Positions 34,022-42,320 are shown, counted from the stretch's first letter. The stretch is DNA of 64,000 bases from Homoserinimonas sp044769865 (GCF_044769865.1 NZ_JBIZWA010000001.1:372001-436000), one strand, 5' to 3'. The notes: generated by a model not told the origin, from the sequence alone. Made by a program: numbers and translations.

Positions 34022-34531
34022 ATGCCCGCACGCGACAACCCCGACCGGCTCGACGAAGTCGATCGCATCGTCGACGCCTGGCAACGCGAACGGCCAGACC
34101 TCGACTTCGCCCCGCTCCAAGTGCTCAGCCGGGTCGGCCGCCTCGCCCGCCACCTCGACCGTGCCCGCCGCACTGCCTTTGCGGCATCCGGCCTCGAATC
34201 ATGGGAATTCGACGTGCTCTCCGCCCTCCGACGCGAAGGCGAGCCCTACCAGCTCAGCCCCAAGTCGCTCCTGCAGCAGACCCTCGTCTCCTCCGGCACC
34301 ATGACCAACCGCATCGACCGCCTCGTCGAGCGCGGACTCGTCACCCGCAACGCCGACCCGCGCGACCGGCGCAGCGTGCTCGTCACCATGACCAGGGAGG
34401 GACGCGCCCGCGTCGACACGGCGATCACGCAACTCCTCGAATCGGAGCGGGCACTCCTCGCCGCGCTGCCGGATGCCGAACACGAACGACTCGCCGACCT
34501 GCTGCGGGTGCTCAACCTCGACTTCGACTGA
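34022..34531 (+). CDS. MarR family transcriptional regulator
   Basis: 169 residues. A central winged helix-turn-helix reads LSPKSLLQQTLVSSGTMTNRIDRLVERGLVTR, followed by the wing DPRDRRSVLVTMTREGR, a standard MarR pattern. Flanking helices (about 10-45 and 120-169) would form the dimer. The ligand and targets are unknown; such regulators often control neighbouring transport or oxidation genes, but none here is an obvious target. Confidence 0.92.
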   Translation: MPARDNPDRLDEVDRIVDAWQRERPDLDFAPLQVLSRVGRLARHLDRARRTAFAASGLESWEFDVLSALRREGEPYQLSPKSLLQQTLVSSGTMTNRIDRLVERGLVTRNADPRDRRSVLVTMTREGRARVDTAITQLLESERALLAALPDAEHERLADLLRVLNLDFD

Positions 34532-34546
34532 ACCCGTTCGCGGAGC

Positions 34547-34915
34547 TCAGGCGCGCGAGGCGCAGTCCACGCAGAGACTCGCCGACGGGCGCGCTACGAG
34601 ACGCGCCTCGGGGATGTCACGGCCGCACGACTCGCACACGCCGAAGCTTCCTGCATCGAGTCGGCTGAGGGCGGCCGTGATCTGGCTCAGTTTGTCGCGG
34701 GACTGGCGAAGAAGCGCGTCTGACTGCGAGCGCTCGAACGCGATCGTCGAGCCTTCCGGGTCGTGCTCGTCGTCAACGTTGGAGTCCTGACGGGCATCCA
34801 CGATGCGGCGGATGTCCTCGCCCAGGCCAGCCATGAGGCGCACGGTGGACTCGCGCTCGGCACGCAGTTGCTCGCGAAACTGCTCGAGCCGAGCATCCGT
34901 GAACCGGGGTGTCAT
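34547..34915 (-). CDS. DksA/TraR-type C4 zinc finger protein
   Basis: 122 residues. An N-terminal helical hairpin (about 5-85) precedes a C4 zinc finger with CESC and CVDC pairs 17 residues apart (FGVCESCGRDIP...LCVDC). The layout is that of DksA/TraR proteins, which enter the RNA polymerase secondary channel. Actinobacterial members are poorly studied. It is upstream of the antisense end of the MarR gene and downstream of metI, separated by 23 bp. Confidence 0.88.
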   Translation of the reverse strand: MTPRFTDARLEQFREQLRAERESTVRLMAGLGEDIRRIVDARQDSNVDDEHDPEGSTIAFERSQSDALLRQSRDKLSQITAALSRLDAGSFGVCESCGRDIPEARLVARPSASLCVDCASRA

Positions 34916-34938
34916 GCCCCGAGTATGCCCTGACAGCG

Positions 34939-35598
34939 TCAGCGGCGCAGCACGCGGCGGGCGAGCCAGTTGGCGAAGAACTGCACGAGCTGCACGATCA
35001 GGATGATGATGAGCACGGCCGCCCACGTGACGATCGGCTCGAACTGGCGATAGCCGTAGAGGATCGCGAAGTTGCCGAGCCCGCCGCCGCCGATGAAGCC
35101 CGCGACGGCGGTCATGTCGACGATCGCGACGAAGACAAAGGCGTAGCCGAGGATGAGCGGGCCGAGCGCCTCGGGCAGCAGGAGGGTGCGGATGATGCGC
35201 CACGGCCCCGCGCCGACCGAACGCGCCGCCTCGATCACGCCGGGCTGCACCGTCAGCAGGTTCTGCTCGACGATGCGGCTGATGCCGAAGACGGCCGCGA
35301 GGGCGATCGAGAAGATGATGGCGGGATCGCCGATACCGGTGCCCACGACGGCGCGGGCGAGCGGCTGCACCGCCGCGAGGAAGATGATGAACGGGATGGG
35401 ACGGAAGGTGTTGACGAGCACGTTCAGCACGGTATTGATGACGCGGTTCGGCAGGAGGCCGCCGGCGCGGGTCACGTAGAGCCCGAGCCCGACGATGAGC
35501 CCACCGAGCCCGCCGAAGAGCATGCACAGGGCGACGATGTAGAGCGTCTCGAAGGTCGCGTCGAGCAGCTCGGGAAGCAGGGCGATCAACGCATCCAT
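34939..35598 (-). CDS. metI: Methionine ABC transporter permease
   Basis: 219 residues with five membrane helices and the coupling loop EAARSVGAGPWRIIRTLLLPEALGP. MetI type is supported by length, by the FRPIPFIIFL segment and by the metQ-metN-metI order. Its ATG overlaps the metN stop (TGATG). It forms the channel for D/L-methionine together with a second MetI subunit. Confidence 0.93.
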   Translation of the reverse strand: MDALIALLPELLDATFETLYIVALCMLFGGLGGLIVGLGLYVTRAGGLLPNRVINTVLNVLVNTFRPIPFIIFLAAVQPLARAVVGTGIGDPAIIFSIALAAVFGISRIVEQNLLTVQPGVIEAARSVGAGPWRIIRTLLLPEALGPLILGYAFVFVAIVDMTAVAGFIGGGGLGNFAILYGYRQFEPIVTWAAVLIIILIVQLVQFFANWLARRVLRR

Positions 35599-36620
35599 CA
35601 GCGCACCTCCGTCACTGACACAGTGCGGGAGATCGCCGCGAGTGCCGCGTCGATGCGGTCACCCTTCAGCGCGAGCGTCAGGTGCCCGAAGGTGCGGCCC
35701 TGGATCTCGTTGACTCCGCCGTAGACGAGTTCGAACGTGACGCCGTGGTTCGCGAACTCGAGGAAGACCTCCGACTGGCTCACACCGCCGTCCGCGAATG
35801 ACACCGTCACGATGCGACCCGGATGCTTCAGCCGCAGCTGCTCGAGGGCCTCCCGCTCTGGAACCGCCCGGATGACGGTTGAGACGAAGCGCTTGGCGGC
35901 ATCCGTCTGCGGGTCGGAGAAGACGTCGAAGACGCTGCCCTGCTCGATGACGCGACCGGAGTCCATGACGGCGACGCGATTAGCGACCGCCTTGATGACC
36001 TCCATCTCGTGCGTGATGAGCACGATCGTGATGCCGAGTTCGCGGTTGACCTTCTTGAGGAGCGCGAGCACCTCGGTCGTCGTCTCAGGGTCGAGCGCGC
36101 TGGTCGCCTCGTCGGCGAGCAGGATCTTGGGGTTCGTCGCGAGCGCGCGGGCGATGCCGACGCGCTGCTTCTGGCCACCCGAGAGCTGGTCGGGGTAGTT
36201 GCGCGCCTTGCCGGCAAGGCCGACAAATTCGAGCATCTCGGCCACGCGGGCCTTGCGCTCGGCGGCGGGCATCCCGGCGACCTGCAATGGGTACTCGACG
36301 TTGCCGGCGACCGTGCGCGAGTTGAAGAGGTTGAACTGCTGGAAGATCATGCCGATGCCGCGACGCACGTCGTGCAACTGACGCTCCCGCAGCCCGCTGA
36401 TCACGCGGCCGTCGACCTCGACCGTGCCACCCGTGACCGGTTCGAGCGCATTGATGAGCCGCACGAGCGTGCTCTTGCCCGCGCCCGAGTAGCCAATGAT
36501 GCCGAAGATGTCGCCCGCCTCGATGTCGAGGCTGACGGTGTCGACCGCGACGAGCGGCGCCGCACCCCGCTTGGACGGCGGGTACGACTTTGAGACCTCG
36601 CTGAGTCTCACGATCGGCAT
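35598..36620 (-). CDS. metN: Methionine ABC transporter ATP-binding protein
   Basis: 340 residues. Walker A GYSGAGKS, signature LSGGQKQR and Walker B ILLADEATSALD are intact. A C-terminal NIL (ACT-like) domain from about 265 binds methionine and stops transport when the cell is replete. The ATG at 36618-36620 gives the usual length; an in-frame ATG at 36636-36638 is an alternative, and neither has a clear ribosome site. A 14 bp hairpin separates it from metQ. Confidence 0.93.
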   Translation of the reverse strand: MPIVRLSEVSKSYPPSKRGAAPLVAVDTVSLDIEAGDIFGIIGYSGAGKSTLVRLINALEPVTGGTVEVDGRVISGLRERQLHDVRRGIGMIFQQFNLFNSRTVAGNVEYPLQVAGMPAAERKARVAEMLEFVGLAGKARNYPDQLSGGQKQRVGIARALATNPKILLADEATSALDPETTTEVLALLKKVNRELGITIVLITHEMEVIKAVANRVAVMDSGRVIEQGSVFDVFSDPQTDAAKRFVSTVIRAVPEREALEQLRLKHPGRIVTVSFADGGVSQSEVFLEFANHGVTFELVYGGVNEIQGRTFGHLTLALKGDRIDAALAAISRTVSVTEVR

Positions 36621-36652
36621 GGGGGCTGCTTTCGTCATCCGGGGAATCAGTA

Positions 36653-36686
36653 CGGCGGCGGATGCTCCGAGAAGCATCCGCCGCCG
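36653..36686. repeat. 14 bp perfect hairpin between metQ and metN
   Basis: CGGCGGCGGATGCT pairs with AGCATCCGCCGCCG around a 6 nt loop, 15 bp after the metQ stop. There is no U-tract. It probably stabilises metQ mRNA or causes partial termination, giving more binding protein than ATPase and permease. Confidence 0.65.
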
Positions 36687-36701
36687 GCTACTGCATAAAG
36701 G

Positions 36702-37595
36702 CTACTCGTTGGCCTCGACGTCGGCCTCGACCTTGGCGAGGGCATCCTCGAGCTCGGATGCGGGGGTGTCGACGAGGATGGCCGTGCCACCCGAGACCTC
36801 GAGCACGCCGTCCTGCACCGCCTGCGTCGTCTGGTAGATCTCGACGAGGCGCTGGAAGAGCTCGTTGTCCTTGTCGTCGGCGCGGGCCGCGAAGATGTTG
36901 ATGTAGGCCTGCGCGGCGGGGTCGCTGGGGTCGTCGACCGCGATGGCGCTGAGCGGGTCGATGCCCGCCTTGGTGACGAAGTCGTTGTTGACGACAGCTG
37001 CAGCGACGTCAGCGAGCGAGGTCGCGGTGAACGAGGCATCCGCTGCCTTGACCTCGACGCGAGACGAGTCCTCGATGTCGGCGAGGGTCGAGAAGATGCT
37101 GCCACCGTCCTTGAGTTCGATGAGGCCGGCGGACTGCAGCACGAGGAGCGCGCGCGCCTGGTTGCTCGTGTCGTTGGGCACGATGACCTGCTCGCCGTCC
37201 TTGATGTCGTCGACCGAGTCGTACTTCTGCGAGTAGAGGCCGAGCGGGTAGATCGCGGTCGCGCCGATCGGCACGAGGTCATCGCCGGATGCCACGTTGT
37301 GCTGCGCGAGGAAGATGACGTGCTGGAACTGGTTCAGGTCGAGCTCGCCCTCCGACAGCGCGGGGTTCGGCTGGTTGTAGTCGGCGAAGTCGATGATCTC
37401 GACGTGGATGCCCTCCTCCTCGGTTGCCTCGAGGTAGACATCCCAGTAGGGGTCGCTCGCGCCGACGACGCCAAGCTTGACGGGGTTGGACTCGGAGCCG
37501 AGCTCCGCGTCGGAGTCAGACGACGCGCAGGCGGCGAGGCCGGTGAGGAGCGCGGTCGCGGTGGCGACGGCAGCAAGCTTCTTGAGGAGGGACAT
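36702..37595 (-). CDS. metQ: Methionine-binding lipoprotein MetQ (NlpA family)
   Basis: 297 residues. Signal peptide with lipobox LAAC (Cys23), then the NlpA fold with KLGVVGASDPYWD, DFADYNQPNPALSEGELDLNQFQH and PNDTSNQARALL, all typical of D/L-methionine binding. AAAGG lies about 10 nt before the ATG. It is the first gene of the metQNI operon. I looked for a SAM riboswitch in the 94 bp upstream and saw none. Confidence 0.93.
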   Translation of the reverse strand: MSLLKKLAAVATATALLTGLAACASSDSDAELGSESNPVKLGVVGASDPYWDVYLEATEEEGIHVEIIDFADYNQPNPALSEGELDLNQFQHVIFLAQHNVASGDDLVPIGATAIYPLGLYSQKYDSVDDIKDGEQVIVPNDTSNQARALLVLQSAGLIELKDGGSIFSTLADIEDSSRVEVKAADASFTATSLADVAAAVVNNDFVTKAGIDPLSAIAVDDPSDPAAQAYINIFAARADDKDNELFQRLVEIYQTTQAVQDGVLEVSGGTAILVDTPASELEDALAKVEADVEANE

Positions 37596-37689
37596 GGGTG
37601 GTGCCTTTCAGTGGTGCGGGGTATCCAGTGTCATCCGTGTGCGGAGCAAATCCGAATCAGGTGACGAACTGTGACAGGCGACCGCGTCG

Positions 37690-39486
37690 TCAGCCCTCGA
37701 GGAGGTCGGTGAGCTCGAGCCAGCGGGTCTCGAGCGCCGCGGCATCCGATTCGAGCTTCGACAGTTCCGCTGTGAGTGCGCCGAGCCCCTCGTAGTCGTT
37801 CTGGTCGTGGGCTGCCATCTGGGCGTGCACCGCCTCCACCTTCTGGCCAGACTTCTCGAGCTTGCGCTCGACCGAGGCGAGCTCCTTCTGGGCGTTGCGC
37901 AGGTCAGCGCCCGAGAGACCGGGAGCCTTCTTCGCCGGGGTCGTCGCCGCCTTGGTGGCCGAGGGGGCATCGGATGCCGCATCCGCCGCCGTGCGGATCT
38001 TCAGGTACTCCTCGACCCCACCGGGCAGGTGCCGCAGGTGCCCACCGAGCACGGCGTACTGCTGATCGGTCACACGCTCGAGCAGGTAACGGTCGTGGCT
38101 CACGACGAGGAGCGTGCCGGGGAAGGAGTCGAGCAGGTCTTCCATCGCCGCGAGCATGTCGGTGTCGAGGTCGTTGGTGGGTTCGTCGAGGATGAGCACG
38201 TTGGGCTCGTCGAGGAGGATCAGCAGCAGTTGCAGGCGACGCTTCTGGCCACCCGACAGGTCTTTGATGGGGGTGCTGAGCTGGGCGCTGTCGAAGCCGA
38301 GGCGCTCAAGCAGCTGGCCCGGGGTGACCTCCTTGCCGCCCGCGACGTAGGAGGACTTCTGGCGGCCGATGACCGTGCGCACGGGTTCGTTCTGCACCTC
38401 GGCCAGCTCGGCGAGCTGCTGGTCGAGGATGGAGATCTTGACCGTCTTGCCGCGCTTGACGCGTCCGCTCGTGGGTTCAATCGAGCCCGCGATGAGGCCC
38501 AGCAGCGTCGACTTGCCTGCACCGTTGACGCCCAGGATGCCCGTGCGCTCGCCCGGCGCGATGCGCCACTCGATGTCGCGCAACACTTGCTTGTCGCCGT
38601 AGGTGACGCCGACGTCGAGCAGGTCGACGACATCCTTGCCGAGACGCTGCATCGCCATCGACTGCAGGCTCACCTTGTCGCGCACGGGCGGCTCGTTCGC
38701 GATCAACTCGTTCGCGGCGTCGATGCGGAACTTCGGCTTCGCCGTGCGGGCCGGAGCCCCGCGACGCAGCCAGGCGAGCTCCTTCTTCATGAGGTTCTGG
38801 CGCTTCGCCTCCGTGACGGATGCCATGCGGTCGCGCTCGACGCGCTGCAGGATGTACGCCGCGTAGCCGCCCTCGAAGGGCTCGATGATGCGGTCGTGCA
38901 CCTCCCAGGTGGTGTTGCAGACCTCATCGAGGAACCAGCGGTCGTGAGTCACGACGATGAGGCCGCCCTGGCCCGCAGGCCAGCGACGCTTCAGGTGCTC
39001 AGCCAACCACGCGATGCCCTCGACGTCGAGGTGGTTGGTGGGCTCATCCAGGAACACAACATCCCAATCGCCGACCAGCAGCTTGGCGAGGCCGACCCTT
39101 CTTCTTTGCCCACCGCTGAGCTGGCCGAGAGTCGCATCCCACGGGATGCCGCCAAGCAAGCCGTCGATGACGTCGCGGATGCGGGCATCCGAAGCCCACT
39201 CGTACTCCTGCTTGTCGCCCACGATCGACTCACTCACGACGATCGAGTCGTCGAGCTCGTCGGCCTGGTCGAGCATGCCGATCGTCGTGCCCTTGCGTAC
39301 CGTCACACGGCCGCCGTCGGGTTCGATGCGGCCCGCGAGCAGCCGCATGAGGGTCGACTTGCCGTCGCCATTGCGGCCAACCACGCCGATGCGGTCGCCC
39401 TCATTGAGGCCGATCGTCACCGAGTCAAAGATGACGCGCGTTGGATATTCGAGGTGGAGGGACTCTGCCCCCAGGAGATGTGCCAC
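37690..39486 (-). CDS. ABC-F ATPase (Uup-like)
   Basis: 598 residues: two ABC cassettes without membrane segments. Walker A GRNGDGKST and GVNGAGKST, signatures LSGGQRRR and LSGGQKRR, Walker B DEPTNHLD and DEPTNDLD are intact. A C-terminal coiled coil (about 525-598) resembles Uup. ABC-F proteins act at the ribosomal E site to rescue stalls; Uup members may also bind branched DNA. The GTG at 39484-39486 has a TAGTGT box 8 nt upstream; GTG at 39498 is an alternative. An Ala/Thr/Lys-rich linker precedes the coil. Confidence 0.9.
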   Translation of the reverse strand: MAHLLGAESLHLEYPTRVIFDSVTIGLNEGDRIGVVGRNGDGKSTLMRLLAGRIEPDGGRVTVRKGTTIGMLDQADELDDSIVVSESIVGDKQEYEWASDARIRDVIDGLLGGIPWDATLGQLSGGQRRRVGLAKLLVGDWDVVFLDEPTNHLDVEGIAWLAEHLKRRWPAGQGGLIVVTHDRWFLDEVCNTTWEVHDRIIEPFEGGYAAYILQRVERDRMASVTEAKRQNLMKKELAWLRRGAPARTAKPKFRIDAANELIANEPPVRDKVSLQSMAMQRLGKDVVDLLDVGVTYGDKQVLRDIEWRIAPGERTGILGVNGAGKSTLLGLIAGSIEPTSGRVKRGKTVKISILDQQLAELAEVQNEPVRTVIGRQKSSYVAGGKEVTPGQLLERLGFDSAQLSTPIKDLSGGQKRRLQLLLILLDEPNVLILDEPTNDLDTDMLAAMEDLLDSFPGTLLVVSHDRYLLERVTDQQYAVLGGHLRHLPGGVEEYLKIRTAADAASDAPSATKAATTPAKKAPGLSGADLRNAQKELASVERKLEKSGQKVEAVHAQMAAHDQNDYEGLGALTAELSKLESDAAALETRWLELTDLLEG

Positions 39487-39555
39487 GTGGGTCGACACTA
39501 CCGGGGTGCGGCTGGGCGGGCGCACGGCGCGGCTGGCCCCGTGCCGTCAGACCGC

Positions 39556-39609
39556 GAGACTGCGCAACTTGCACTTCCCCACCCGGCGTGGTGCAACCTT
39601 CGTAGTCTC
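39556..39609. repeat. Palindromic repeat, copy A
   Basis: Left arm GAGACTGCGCAACTTGCAC (39556-39574) and right arm GTGCAACCTTCGTAGTCTC (39591-39609) pair at 15 of 19 positions around a 16 nt loop. The same arms recur in copies B and C on both sides of the AbiEi/DUF559 gene. Confidence 0.85.
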
Positions 39610-39648
39610 ACCTCTACCGCACGCAGGCGCGCAAGTCGCGTTCCCGGC

Positions 39649-39706
39649 GTGAGACTACGCAAGTCGCACTTCGGGCCCCTATTGGGTGCAACTTGCGTAG
39701 GCTCGC
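39649..39706. repeat. Palindromic repeat, copy B
   Basis: Left arm GTGAGACTACGCAAGTCGCA plus C (39649-39669) and right arm beginning GTGCAACTTGCGTAGGCTCG (39686-39706) pair at 18 of 21 positions around a 16 nt loop. It is the best preserved copy, in the same orientation as A and C, 54 bp before the nuclease gene. Confidence 0.85.
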
Positions 39707-39759
39707 GAAGCTGTGGATGCGCGCCCCGCGAGGACTCGCACCCCGGGCACTCTGGGCCG

Positions 39760-40671
39760 GTGCGAATTCCTCTCCCCGACGGTTTCACCGGACGACCATT
39801 CAGCAGACGCGAGGCCTTGGCTGCCGGAATCAAAGACAGCCAACTCCGATCGACCAAACTCGCCCGCCCCTTCCACGGCGTGCGCGCCCTCAACTGGGAC
39901 CCGTCCTACGAGGCTCACATCCGCGCCTACCACGCGCGGATGCCCCGCACTCAGCACTTCAGTCACGGCACCGCGGCCCTCCTCCACGGCTTTCCCGTGC
40001 CCGTGCTCGCGACATCCGCTGTCCAGGTGAGCGCCGCCTCGTCGGCGGGATTCCCCCGCGCGCAGGGCATCGTTGGACACCATTCTGACTCCCGCGTCGT
40101 GATACTAGGTGGCATGCGCGTCACACACCCGGTGGACACCTGGTGCGACCTGGCTACCTCGCTCTCGGTCGACGATCTCATCGCCATCGGCGACTTTCTC
40201 ATCACAGGCGACGAACCATACAGTGGTGTGCCGCCGTTGGCTCGGCTCCCCGAAGTGGAGCACTCAGTTCGTCTCCGTGCTGGCCGTCGCGGAACGCCAA
40301 AGTTGCGGGCTGCGCTTGAACTCATGCGCTATGGGCCGCTCTCTCGAATGGAAACCGAGATGCGCCTGCTGATGGTCCGCGATCGCCTCCCCGAACCAAC
40401 TTTGAACTTCAGGGTTCACGACAGCAGCGGGCGCTTCGTGGCCATGGTGGACCTCGCGTTCGACACGTGGAAGGTCGCCGTCGAGTACCAGGGAGACCTT
40501 CACCGTGAGAAAAAGCGCTTTCGCGCCGACATCACGCGACGGGAACGCCTTGAGGATGCCGGTTGGACCGTGATCTTCGTGTCAGTTGACGACGTCCGGA
40601 GACAGCCGAGGGAGACGCTCCGCCGGATACGCAAGCGTCTGCGCGATCGCGGCGCACCTCTTGGAGGCTGA
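39760..40671 (+). CDS. AbiEi-like winged helix + DUF559 (Vsr-like) endonuclease
   Basis: 303 residues. The N-terminal part (about 10-45, FSRREALAAGIKDSQLRS) resembles the winged helix of AbiEi antitoxins. The C-terminal part (about 190-290) is a DUF559/Vsr-like nuclease fold with E198/E200, D231, VEYQG with E242, H248, F254 and D257 in the order E...D...E-x-Q-G-D-x-H. No toxin partner (AbiEii) is adjacent. The GTG start lacks a clear ribosome site. Several A/T-ending codons in the last third contrast with neighbours. It is flanked by palindromes A, B and C, suggesting a discrete acquired unit. Confidence 0.78.
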   Translation: MRIPLPDGFTGRPFSRREALAAGIKDSQLRSTKLARPFHGVRALNWDPSYEAHIRAYHARMPRTQHFSHGTAALLHGFPVPVLATSAVQVSAASSAGFPRAQGIVGHHSDSRVVILGGMRVTHPVDTWCDLATSLSVDDLIAIGDFLITGDEPYSGVPPLARLPEVEHSVRLRAGRRGTPKLRAALELMRYGPLSRMETEMRLLMVRDRLPEPTLNFRVHDSSGRFVAMVDLAFDTWKVAVEYQGDLHREKKRFRADITRRERLEDAGWTVIFVSVDDVRRQPRETLRRIRKRLRDRGAPLGG

Positions 40672-40680
40672 CGGCCACCC

Positions 40681-40737
40681 GTGAGACTGCAGAACTTGCA
40701 AATTCGCGGAGGCATTGGTGCAACTTGCGTAGTCTCA
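40681..40737. repeat. Palindromic repeat, copy C
   Basis: Left arm GTGAGACTGCAGAACTTGCA (40681-40700) and right arm TGCAACTTGCGTAGTCTCA (40719-40737) pair at about 15 of 19 core positions. It starts 9 bp after the stop of the AbiEi/DUF559 gene and has the same orientation as copies A and B. Confidence 0.85.
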
Positions 40738-40792
40738 ATGCGTTGAAAGGGAGCCGTGAGCGGATGCGACCGCGAGACGGCGGATGCGCGGC

Positions 40793-41728
40793 TCAGGCCG
40801 TGACGACGCGGGCGCCGTGCACGGGGCCCGTCGCCCGCACCGCGGTGAGGCGCGCCGCGCTGAGCGCCACCTGCAGTTCGAGCGCCGAGTCGACGTCGGC
40901 CGCGAGGAATGCGATCGTCGGTCCCGAGCCCGAGACGATGCCCGCGAGGGCGCCGTTCTCCTCGCCGAGTTCGAGCACCTTTGCAAGCCGCGGCTCCAGG
41001 TGAAGGGCGGGCGCCTGGAGGTCATTGTGCATGGCCTCCGCGAGCATCGCCGAGTCACCTGCGCGGAGTGCTTTCAAGACCGGATTGTCGACGGTGGGCT
41101 GCAAGGTCACAGGCGAGATGTCGAGGGCATGGCGTTCCCGGTGGCGGTCAAGCTCCCGGTACACCTCGGGGGTGCTCATGCCGAAGTCTGCGAGGGCGAA
41201 GACCCAGTGGAACGTGCCCTTGGCGAGTGCCGGGCTGAGTTCGTCACCGCGGCCCGTGCCGATCGCCGTGCCGCCCATGAGGGCAAAGGGCACATCGGCG
41301 CCGAGCTGTGCCGCAAGGCTGAGCAGCTCTTCGCGGCCGAGGTCGGTTCCCCAGAGGGTGTCGCACGCGACGAGGGTGGCCGCGGCATCCGCTGACCCAC
41401 CGCCCATTCCGCCCGCGATGGGCACGTTTTTCTCGATCTCGAGCCGCACTCCCCCGCGGTGATCGGCGACGCGCGCCAGGAGGCGGGCGGCGCGGATCGC
41501 GAGATTGCTGCCGTCGGTCGCGAGTGCGGACGTGTCGATGCTGCCGCCGAAGGTCACGGAGAAATCATCCGCCGGGTATGCCCTGACGTCTTCATAAAGC
41601 GAGACGGCCTGGTAGGCGGTTGCGACATCGTGGTACCCGTCGTCGAGCAGCGCTCCGACCTTGAGGCACACGTTGAGCTTGCCGGGGGCACGGACGTGAA
41701 CCTTGGCGGGCCGGGCGTGCGCACTCAT
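40793..41728 (-). CDS. ispE: 4-diphosphocytidyl-2-C-methyl-D-erythritol kinase
   Basis: 311-residue GHMP kinase of the MEP isoprenoid pathway. The N-terminal VRAPGKLNVCLKVG, the ATP loop VPIAGGMGGGSADAAATL and the C-terminal GIVSGSGPTIAFL are canonical. The order rsmA-ispE is common in actinobacteria; here a DUF4287 gene lies between. A TAGGTT box 7 nt before the ATG gives it its own leaderless promoter. Confidence 0.95.
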   Translation of the reverse strand: MSAHARPAKVHVRAPGKLNVCLKVGALLDDGYHDVATAYQAVSLYEDVRAYPADDFSVTFGGSIDTSALATDGSNLAIRAARLLARVADHRGGVRLEIEKNVPIAGGMGGGSADAAATLVACDTLWGTDLGREELLSLAAQLGADVPFALMGGTAIGTGRGDELSPALAKGTFHWVFALADFGMSTPEVYRELDRHRERHALDISPVTLQPTVDNPVLKALRAGDSAMLAEAMHNDLQAPALHLEPRLAKVLELGEENGALAGIVSGSGPTIAFLAADVDSALELQVALSAARLTAVRATGPVHGARVVTA

Positions 41729-41735
41729 ATGAACA

Positions 41736-41741
41736 AACCTA
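41736..41741 (-). promoter_or_regulatory. -10 box of a leaderless promoter (ispE)
   Basis: TAGGTT on the minus strand, 7 nt before the ATG at 41728. Confidence 0.55.
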
Positions 41742-41770
41742 GCCGAATGCCTTGTCTGCCCCAGCCCGGG

Positions 41771-42307
41771 TCACAGCGCACGCAGCAGTTGGGTCATGGC
41801 GGCCTTCTCCTCCGCGAGCACGTCGGGCCCTGCGAGCTTCGTGCGCGTGAGCGCGATGCGCACGCGGCCGGGCGCGCCGCTCGTGACGGGGCTGAGCGTC
41901 GCCGTGATGCCGGTGGCGTCTTCGAGCGACCAGCGGGCACTCGGATGCTTCGCCTCCGGGCTGCTCGACGCGGGCTCGCTGCCGGCCCACCCGCTCGCCA
42001 CGGCGATCACGCGCGCGAGCAACTCCCGCGCGTCGCCCGCCATCGTGCGGCTGGCCCCGGACGAGAAGGATCCATCGGACTGCTGCCCGGGCACTCGCAT
42101 CCCCCGCGCCTGCTCGTAGGCGATCGTGATGCCCTGCGCCCACCAGCCGTCGACGCCGTGCTCTTCGACGAGCCAGGTCGCGATCTGCGGGTGGGTCCAG
42201 GCGGTGGCACCCTCGGCATCCAGCAGCTCGTGCCATGCCGCTCGCGCGCGTCCCGTCGCCGCCTCGAGCTTCTCGCTCGATACGAGTTTCTCGTTGCCCG
42301 CAACCAT
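41771..42307 (-). CDS. DUF4287-type protein with SRPBCC-like C-terminus
   Basis: 178 residues. The first half (about 12-95) has the pattern W-x-x-LLDAEGA...WTHPQIATWLVEEHGVDGWWAQGITI seen in DUF4287, followed by GQQSDGSFSSGASRT. The second half looks like a short SRPBCC/AHSA1 ligand-binding fold. Function unknown. Its -10 box TAGGCT (42315-42320) contains the rsmA stop codon, and the ATG follows 7 nt later, so it is transcribed from the end of the upstream gene. Confidence 0.75.
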   Translation of the reverse strand: MVAGNEKLVSSEKLEAATGRARAAWHELLDAEGATAWTHPQIATWLVEEHGVDGWWAQGITIAYEQARGMRVPGQQSDGSFSSGASRTMAGDARELLARVIAVASGWAGSEPASSSPEAKHPSARWSLEDATGITATLSPVTSGAPGRVRIALTRTKLAGPDVLAEEKAAMTQLLRAL

Positions 42308-42314
42308 GGTCGCC

Positions 42315-42320
42315 AGCCTA
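42315..42320 (-). promoter_or_regulatory. -10 box built on the rsmA stop codon
   Basis: TAGGCT on the minus strand; its TAG is the stop of rsmA and the ATG of the DUF4287 gene follows after 7 nt. Confidence 0.55.

Larger units (their letters stand above)
39487..39759. other. Intergenic region rich in palindromic repeats
   Basis: 273 bp without a credible gene. It holds two imperfect palindromes (39556-39609 and 39649-39706) and between them a decayed half copy (about 39628-39645, GCGCGCAAGTCGCG). The remaining bases show no clear promoter for the nuclease gene that follows. Confidence 0.6.

Noticed and set aside
37596..37689. Possible SAM riboswitch upstream of metQ
   Set aside because: The gap is 94 bp and shows no SAM-I/SAM-II/SAM-IV helices that I can recognise.
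37807..40671. A 954-codon open frame on the plus strand
   Set aside because: Most of it is the antisense shadow of the ABC-F gene kept open by high GC and runs through the palindromes; only the last 303 codons (from 39760) look like a protein.
39556..40737. Repeats considered as a CRISPR array
   Set aside because: Only three copies, irregular spacing, a gene between them and imperfect palindromic arms; no cas genes.
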